Translations under genes and position numbers: made by a program | In this document: in pieces, positions 58,644-64,000 of the stretch | How the letters are laid out: each line of letters begins with the position of its first letter | Numbering within the stretch: the stretch's first letter is position 1 | The notes under the pieces: generated by a model | Told to the model about the DNA's origin: nothing | Seen by the model: only the letters and a program-made list of their open reading frames with translations | Databases searched by the model: none | NCBI GenBank assembly: GCA_023934045.1 | Contig: CP097583.1 | Coordinates: 186,001-250,000 of the forward strand | Reading direction: 5' to 3' | Origin: Candidatus Phytoplasma vitis | GTDB lineage: Bacteria > Bacillota_I > Bacilli_A > Acholeplasmatales > Acholeplasmataceae | Length of the DNA: 64,000 nt

Positions 58644-59882
58644 TTAAACTAAATCGTATTCAATTATAGTACCATTAGAAGAAATACTTCTTAATAATTC
58701 ATTTGTTTTTGGATTATATTCGTATACAATACTTGAACCATCGAAAAAAATTTCTTTTATCAAAAAATTTTTTATCATATCATATTCTTTGATATCACCA
58801 TTAGGAAAAATTTCTTTTATTAATTTTTGGGTCTTGGGTTCAAATTCTTTTATATGTTTATTTGGTAAAATTAATTTAATTAATGCTTTAGTATCTGGAT
58901 CATATTCTTTAATTGTTTTTTGATTTGTTCCATTTGGATAAATTATATTTTCTATTTCATTCGAATCAGGATCAAATTCTATGATATTTTTGTTAGGCAA
59001 GATTAATTTTGTTAATTTATTATTTTTTGTATCGTATGTTTTGATTGCTTCAAATGTTTCCTTATTTGAAGTAATCTCTTTTAATATAAAACCTGAAAAA
59101 GGATCGTATTCTTCAACTTTTCCATTATTGAAAATTTTTTTAATTATTTTTTCATTGAAGGGATCATATATTATTACATCACCATTAGGAAAAATTTCTT
59201 TTTGTAACTTATTAGTATATAAACCATATTCTTTAATATTTCCGTTATCAAAAGTTATTTTGATTAATTTTTTAGTATTTAAATTATACTCTTTTATTAT
59301 TTTTTTATCTGTGGAAGTTTCTTGACAAGAAAAAAGAAAATAATTTCTAATTGTTCCATCAGGAAAAATTTCTTTTTTTAAAGAAGAGTTATATTCTTTA
59401 ATAATTCCTTCGGAATCTGTTTCTTCTAATAAGAAACCTTTGTTTGGATCATATTTTCTTTGATATTTATAAATTTTTTTTTGGTTATCAAATGCAACAA
59501 AAAAATCTTTGATTAAATTATATGTTTCTGTGTCATACTCTTTAATATTACCTTTTGTATCAATTATTTTAATTATTTTCCCTTTTATATAATCATATTC
59601 CAATTGTATATTATTTTTTGAAATTATTTTTATTATATTTTTATTTAATTCATCATATTTAATCGATATATTATTTTGTAATAAATCCTTTATCATCTGT
59701 TCATATTCTTGAATATTACTATTTTCTAAAGTTATTAATTGTTTATTAGGTAAATCATATACTTTATTTTCTTCTTTGATATTTTCTTTTTTTTCATTTA
59801 TTTTATAAATAATAAAAAGTATAATTGAAAATAATATTAAGAAGAATATTTTATAAAACATATTACTTTTATTTAATTCCAA
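58644..59882 (-). CDS. DUF2963-repeat protein with membrane anchor
   Basis: A single span (residues about 9-24, YKIFFLILFSIILFIIY) is followed by some fifteen repeats of roughly 20-22 residues of the form I-K-E-Y-D-P-x-T-x-x-L-I-K-x-I-x-x-P-N-G-x, for example LIKEIFPNGDIKEYD near 350. This is the phytoplasma-specific DUF2963 repeat, probably a beta-strip like YD repeats. It would be displayed outside the cell and may recombine between repeats. GGAATT lies before its ATG. No function is known. Confidence 0.75.
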   Translation of the reverse strand: MELNKSNMFYKIFFLILFSIILFIIYKINEKKENIKEENKVYDLPNKQLITLENSNIQEYEQMIKDLLQNNISIKYDELNKNIIKIISKNNIQLEYDYIKGKIIKIIDTKGNIKEYDTETYNLIKDFFVAFDNQKKIYKYQRKYDPNKGFLLEETDSEGIIKEYNSSLKKEIFPDGTIRNYFLFSCQETSTDKKIIKEYNLNTKKLIKITFDNGNIKEYGLYTNKLQKEIFPNGDVIIYDPFNEKIIKKIFNNGKVEEYDPFSGFILKEITSNKETFEAIKTYDTKNNKLTKLILPNKNIIEFDPDSNEIENIIYPNGTNQKTIKEYDPDTKALIKLILPNKHIKEFEPKTQKLIKEIFPNGDIKEYDMIKNFLIKEIFFDGSSIVYEYNPKTNELLRSISSNGTIIEYDLV

Positions 59883-60357
59883 TTAATTTGCCTTTCTAAT
59901 CGAAGAAAAATTAATTTATGGATATATTTTCGAAAAATTTTATGAATTTTAATCAAAAAAACATATTATGTTTATTTTGTAAACTTAAAAATTATATTTT
60001 AGATATTTTTTTATGTAACAAAACATTGATATTATACATCAAAAATTATTCATCATAAATAATTAATTTAAATATTTTTTTAAAAAAATTTTCTTTTGAA
60101 AAATAAATAAAGATATTAAAATAAATTTATAAAATTGATTAAAAAACAAAATAATTGTAAATATATGTAAAAGTTGTTAAAATTTTTTTTTATTTTATAA
60201 TTAAACTTGAATTGTAATTTTTTTATTTTTTTAATTAAATTCAATATTTATTTATTATAACAACTTGATTTTTAAAAAAACTTTAATAATAATCATTTTG
60301 TATTTTAATTTATTTCGACAAATATATTCAAATTATAAATTTAAGGAGTTAAAAAAT
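59883..60357. other. AT-rich interval
   Basis: Divergent upstream regions of the DUF2963 gene and the 60358 gene. No hairpin or relic stood out. Confidence 0.4.
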
Positions 60358-61305
60358 ATGAAGTCAAATTCGAATAAAATAGATTTTAAGAAAATTTCGG
60401 AATTAATTTTTTTTATAGGCAGTTTTTTTATGTCTGGTTTTATCATTGTAATTTTAATTACAGCAAGTATTGAATGCAAAGGTTTATCATCTTATTTTTT
60501 ATTTGATTACATTTCTATATTCTCTTTTTTATGTTTTATTACTTTTTTTATTCATATAACTAAATTTAAAAATAATAAAATTCATTCTTGGATAAATTTA
60601 ATAACTTTAATTACAGGTTGTATGAGTTATATAAAATATTCGCCAGAAATTGCAAGTAATCACGATTTATTCTTTAATAGATACAACACTTTTTGTTATT
60701 TATATCGTTTATTAATTATGATTTTACCTTTTTTATTTATATTTTATTATTTATGTTTAGCGAAAGATGTACCATCTTCTAAGATGAAAAATATTGTTAT
60801 TATTTGCTATCCTATAATTTATATAGTAAGCAAGACAATATTACTAGATTTTTTAACAAATAAAAGTTTAAAAATTGAGAACGCTCTTTTATCTATGGGT
60901 GGCGACGTACATACAATAATTTTCAATATACTAAAACTTTATTCAAGATTTTTACTTTTAATTCCTTGCGTATTAGGAATTTTATTAGTTAAAAAAGAAA
61001 TCTTAAATAAAGAAAAGATACAATTAGCATTAATTTATATAGGTTGTAGTATTGTAGCTTTATCTTTTGGAGGTTTTTGGTACCCTTGCCCTTTCAAAAA
61101 AGAAGTTATGAAAACATTATTTAAAGACACACAAGTTTCCACATTTTTACAAGATTTATGTAATTATAATGAATATGATGAAATAAAAAATAATAATAGT
61201 GTACAAAATGAAGAACGTAAACACAATGTTCATGTTCCAAAAAATGATAGTCGTAAAGAAAGTCGTACAGAAAGATTAAAACGTTTTATTGGAATTAAAA
61301 AATAG
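60358..61305 (+). CDS. Polytopic membrane protein, unknown family
   Basis: TTAAGGAG sits 7 bases before ATG 60358, so this start is preferred to an upstream in-frame codon at 60265. The 315 residues have about eight spans and end in a basic, hydrophilic tail (SRKESRTERLKRFIGIKK) on the cytosolic side. I recognise no family. A long terminator follows directly, so it is a single-gene unit. Confidence 0.6.
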   Translation: MKSNSNKIDFKKISELIFFIGSFFMSGFIIVILITASIECKGLSSYFLFDYISIFSFLCFITFFIHITKFKNNKIHSWINLITLITGCMSYIKYSPEIASNHDLFFNRYNTFCYLYRLLIMILPFLFIFYYLCLAKDVPSSKMKNIVIICYPIIYIVSKTILLDFLTNKSLKIENALLSMGGDVHTIIFNILKLYSRFLLLIPCVLGILLVKKEILNKEKIQLALIYIGCSIVALSFGGFWYPCPFKKEVMKTLFKDTQVSTFLQDLCNYNEYDEIKNNNSVQNEERKHNVHVPKNDSRKESRTERLKRFIGIKK

Positions 61306-61321
61306 TGAAATTATTTAAACA

Positions 61322-61366
61322 TAAAAGATTTAATTAGTTAAAACAACTAATTAAATCTTTTTTTAT
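61322..61366 (+). terminator. Strong terminator
   Basis: AAAGATTTAATTAGTT (61324-61339) pairs perfectly with AACTAATTAAATCTTT (61345-61360), followed by TTTTATT. Confidence 0.85.
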
Positions 61367-61728
61367 TAGATTAATTAAATTAACGAAAATAATTTTTATA
61401 TTTTCAAAATCATAATTTTATTTTTTAATTCGAATTTAAGAATTTATAATTCATTTTTTAATTGTTAATTAAAAATTTTTAATTATTATCTTGTTCTCAT
61501 TATTAAATTTTTTTTATTTTTATATAAAAAAAATATTCATTAATTTTTTTAAAAATCAATAAATATTTTGTTATGTTGTAATTTTAATTATATATTTGAA
61601 GTTTATCAATAAAAAAACCAAACTCAATTTTAATTTTCAAATTTAATTTAATTTTTAGCTTTATTTAGATTAATCTTTTAGAGTTAAAAAAGATAATAAT
61701 AAAAATATTAGTTAATAATAAATAATTT
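61367..61728. other. AT-rich interval
   Basis: No gene or clear signal found between two converging genes. Confidence 0.4.
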
Positions 61729-63192
61729 TTATTTTAAATTATCTAATATTTTTTGGTCATTTTCTGTAATAACAAATGTTTTGTTTTTTGCATCAGCTGA
61801 TAAGCACGCTATACTTGTCCCTGATTTATTTTTACGTATTATTTTAATTTTGTTTTCTTGTGAATCTGTTTCGATCAATATTCCTCCATCTAAATCAAAA
61901 GCAGAGCATTCGTTTCTCCATGATAATAATTTTAAAAGATTTTGAACAACAGGACGTTTAACTTGTGATTTAATTTCTTCTAAAGAATAATAATGACGAT
62001 TAATATTTCTTCCTTCTTTCGAAGATTCTAATAACTTAATATCATTTTCTCCTGCTAACAAACCTACATAATAAATTTGTGGAATTCCTGGAGCAAATAT
62101 TTGAAAAGCACGCGCTAATAAATAGGCATCGTCATCATTACCTAAAGCAGAATAATAAGTTGTATTAATTTGATAAATATCTAAATTATTATACGAATCA
62201 GAAGAATAAATTTTTTTAACATTCGCTCCTATTTTGTATAATTTTTTAGAAGTATAATCAATTTCTTCATCTGTTAAAATACCACGAGCATCAACTACTC
62301 CAATACCATCATGAACATCTAAAGTAGTAAATTGCTTCATCGGAGATCTTCTTAACCAATCAGCTAAAGTTTTAACTTTTCCTGAATATAATGTATAAAG
62401 TATTACCAATGGTAAAACAAAATCATAAATAAAGTATCCTTGTTCGCTAATTTTATCAGAAATAGTATAATGTTCATGAATTTCTGGTAAAATTTCAACT
62501 TCTAAAGGTTTTAAAATGTTATTCACTTCTTTTAAAAGATTCCAAATTTCAGGTTCTACAAAAAAACAATTAGTATTTATTTTTTTACAAGCATAAGCAA
62601 AAGCATCTAAACGAATTAAACTAGCACCATGTGTAGCCATATCTATTAAATTTTTTTTAATAAATTCTTTAGCTACAACATCATTTATATTAATATCAAT
62701 TTGATCTTCTCCGAAAGTATTCCAAAGTTTTTCTTCCGTACCATCTTCAAAAGTAATAGAATGTATAGGGGCTTTATTTTTTCTTTTATAAATTAAATCA
62801 ATATCTTCAGGAGTAGGTTTTTTGTCTTCTTTTTGAGCCCAAAACTTTTCCCAACGAATAAAAAAATTGTTATATTTAGAATTCTCATGATTTTTTTGAA
62901 AATCCTTATACATTACAGATTCTCGCGAAATATGATTAATCATGAAATCAAACATTAAATAATATTTTTTGCTTAAAATTTCGATATCTTTCCAATTACC
63001 AAAAGCCGGATCGACATTATCATATCCTGATGGAGAAAAACCACGATCACTCGTTGACGGAAAAAAAGGTAATATATGAATTCCACCAATAGAATCTCCA
63101 AAATCTTCTTTTAAAACTTTAATTAAATCTTTAAGATTTTTTCCTAATGAATCAGGATAAGTTATTAACATTGCTTTATTTTTAATTTTCAT
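61729..63192 (-). CDS. gtfA: Sucrose phosphorylase (GH13)
   Basis: It splits sucrose with phosphate into glucose 1-phosphate and fructose, saving ATP when feeding on phloem sap. D196 in IRLDAFAYA is the nucleophile, E237 in ILPEIHEHY the acid/base, and D295 in VHDGIG the transition-state stabiliser. [12 protein letters not shown] near 43 and NHIS near 86 also match the family. 487 residues is full length and the frame is unbroken. AAAGGG is upstream of the ATG. In several phytoplasma genomes this gene is reported as broken, so an intact copy is informative. Confidence 0.95.
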   Translation of the reverse strand: MKIKNKAMLITYPDSLGKNLKDLIKVLKEDFGDSIGGIHILPFFPSTSDRGFSPSGYDNVDPAFGNWKDIEILSKKYYLMFDFMINHISRESVMYKDFQKNHENSKYNNFFIRWEKFWAQKEDKKPTPEDIDLIYKRKNKAPIHSITFEDGTEEKLWNTFGEDQIDININDVVAKEFIKKNLIDMATHGASLIRLDAFAYACKKINTNCFFVEPEIWNLLKEVNNILKPLEVEILPEIHEHYTISDKISEQGYFIYDFVLPLVILYTLYSGKVKTLADWLRRSPMKQFTTLDVHDGIGVVDARGILTDEEIDYTSKKLYKIGANVKKIYSSDSYNNLDIYQINTTYYSALGNDDDAYLLARAFQIFAPGIPQIYYVGLLAGENDIKLLESSKEGRNINRHYYSLEEIKSQVKRPVVQNLLKLLSWRNECSAFDLDGGILIETDSQENKIKIIRKNKSGTSIACLSADAKNKTFVITENDQKILDNLK

Positions 63193-63587
63193 TGATTATG
63201 ACCCTTTTTTATAATTAAACTTTGATTTTATAATTATTTATCAAATCAAAAATAAAAAACTGATATGATAAAGTTTTAAATATTTAATATTAAATAATTA
63301 TAAAAACAGAAATATTTTTTAATTACTTCTATAATTTTAATTTTTTATATTAAAATTATAATTAATGCTTTTTAATAATTATTTTTAAAATCATCAAATA
63401 ATATATTATTTACAAATTATTATTTTAAATCATTATACTTATGGATTTTAACATAATTTTTATTTAAAATATTATTTCACAAACATAAACATCGATTACA
63501 TTGATTTTGATATTTTTAAAATAATAAAAATTTTTATTATTTTTTAAGAAAAAACAAAAATTTAAATATCTAAAATAAAAAAAATTA
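63193..63587. other. AT-rich interval
   Basis: Between gtfA and efp, both on the minus strand. No terminator stem of note and no relic seen. Confidence 0.4.
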
Positions 63588-64000
63588 TTATTTTCTAGAT
63601 ATATATAACCCCGTTTCTGTATTTATAATAATTTCTTCTCCTTGTTCAATAAAAATAGGGACTTTAATAATTAAACCTGTTTCTAAAACAGCGTCTTTAA
63701 ATGAAGTTGTTTTACGAGCGTTATTAGATGTTGTCAAAGAATCTGTTTGAATTATTTTTAAACAAATTTTATCAGGAATAGTAACTCCTAAAATTTCTTC
63801 TTCCTCGTCAAACATAAATTCTACTAACATAGATTCTTTTAAATATTTAATGATGTTTTCTAGTTTATCTTTAGATATTTCAAATTCTTCATAAGTATCT
63901 GGGTCTAAGAAAATATATTTATCATTTAAAATGTAAGAAAATTGCAATTTTTTTTTATTAACTAATGCTTTAGTAATTTTAACCCCTGCATTAAAAATAT
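63588..64000 (-). CDS. efp: Elongation factor P (5' end beyond window)
   Basis: The frame runs off the window end: FNAGVKITKALVNKKKLQFS precedes the part visible as KYIFLDPDTYEEFEI. The second and third OB domains are present, with the typical ending ETGLIIKVPIFIEQGEEI and TGLYISRK. EF-P relieves ribosome stalling at prolines. The N-terminal domain with the modified lysine is outside the window. Confidence 0.95.
   Translation of the reverse strand, partial: IFNAGVKITKALVNKKKLQFSYILNDKYIFLDPDTYEEFEISKDKLENIIKYLKESMLVEFMFDEEEEILGVTIPDKICLKIIQTDSLTTSNNARKTTSFKDAVLETGLIIKVPIFIEQGEEIIINTETGLYISRK

Noticed and set aside
58981-59325. A 114-codon plus-strand frame with hydrophobic repeats
   Set aside because: It is the antisense image of the DUF2963 repeats; regular repeats keep the opposite frame open.
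58644-59882. CRISPR-like regular repeats
   Set aside because: The periodicity is of codons in a repeat protein, without alternating unique spacers; no cas genes in the window.
60265-60357. Longer start for the membrane protein at 60358
   Set aside because: A strong TTAAGGAG precedes ATG 60358; the upstream extension has no ribosome site and low-complexity residues.

Overview
The window is a piece of a 'Candidatus Phytoplasma' chromosome. Outside the rRNA operon it is extremely AT-rich. The 16S gene matches the 25-base phytoplasma signature at 31914-31938. The rRNA operon has the phytoplasma layout 16S - tRNA-Ile - 23S - 5S - tRNA-Val - tRNA-Asn. Tryptophan is TGG in the intact genes, so UGA is a stop, unlike in mycoplasmas. 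Accessory stretches carry phytoplasma hallmarks: FtsH duplicates, an SVM-type secreted protein, DUF2963 proteins, dispersed inverted repeats and many decayed genes. No lineage or 16Sr group can be assigned by reading alone.

Layout. 1-4055: a Type ISP-like restriction-modification/helicase gene cut by the window start and broken by two frameshifts at poly-A runs. 4257-11705: a segment bracketed by inverted copies of a short repeat module, holding a lactate/malate dehydrogenase, a possible structured RNA, an FtsH protease with a membrane-anchored solute-binding-like partner, a gene interrupted by an 18-T run and a fragment of rpsN. 11813-12316: tmRNA. 12578-38866: mostly housekeeping genes (pyk, rpsP-trmD-rplS, tyrS, sufU-like, a methionine-type ABC importer, engB, valS, a P-type ATPase, pth, the rRNA operon, pnp), with a JetA-like gene and a coiled-coil secreted protein between them. 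39100-53900: a large accessory region with secreted-protein candidates, a Bax-inhibitor-like membrane protein, and a second FtsH cluster (45527-50484) bracketed by ~530-base direct repeats, followed by decayed coiled-coil genes. 54371-64000: leucyl aminopeptidase, a two-gene minus-strand unit (Panacea/DUF4065-like protein plus a PD-(D/E)XK nuclease-like protein), a DUF2963 protein, a membrane protein, an intact sucrose phosphorylase and the start-truncated elongation factor P.

How the parts fit. The core genes suit a cell that imports host nutrients (methionine-type importer, sucrose phosphorylase, pyruvate kinase, 2-hydroxyacid dehydrogenase) and lives on substrate-level phosphorylation. The accessory genes suit host interaction and membrane remodelling. 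The most promising under-described items are the repeated leader/solute-binding-like/FtsH cluster with a covarying leader hairpin, the Panacea-nuclease pair, the orphan JetA-like gene, the TIR-bounded repeat family, the secreted protein/Bax-inhibitor pair, and homopolymer-interrupted genes that may be switched by slippage. All identifications rest on reading motifs in the translations; no database search was run.
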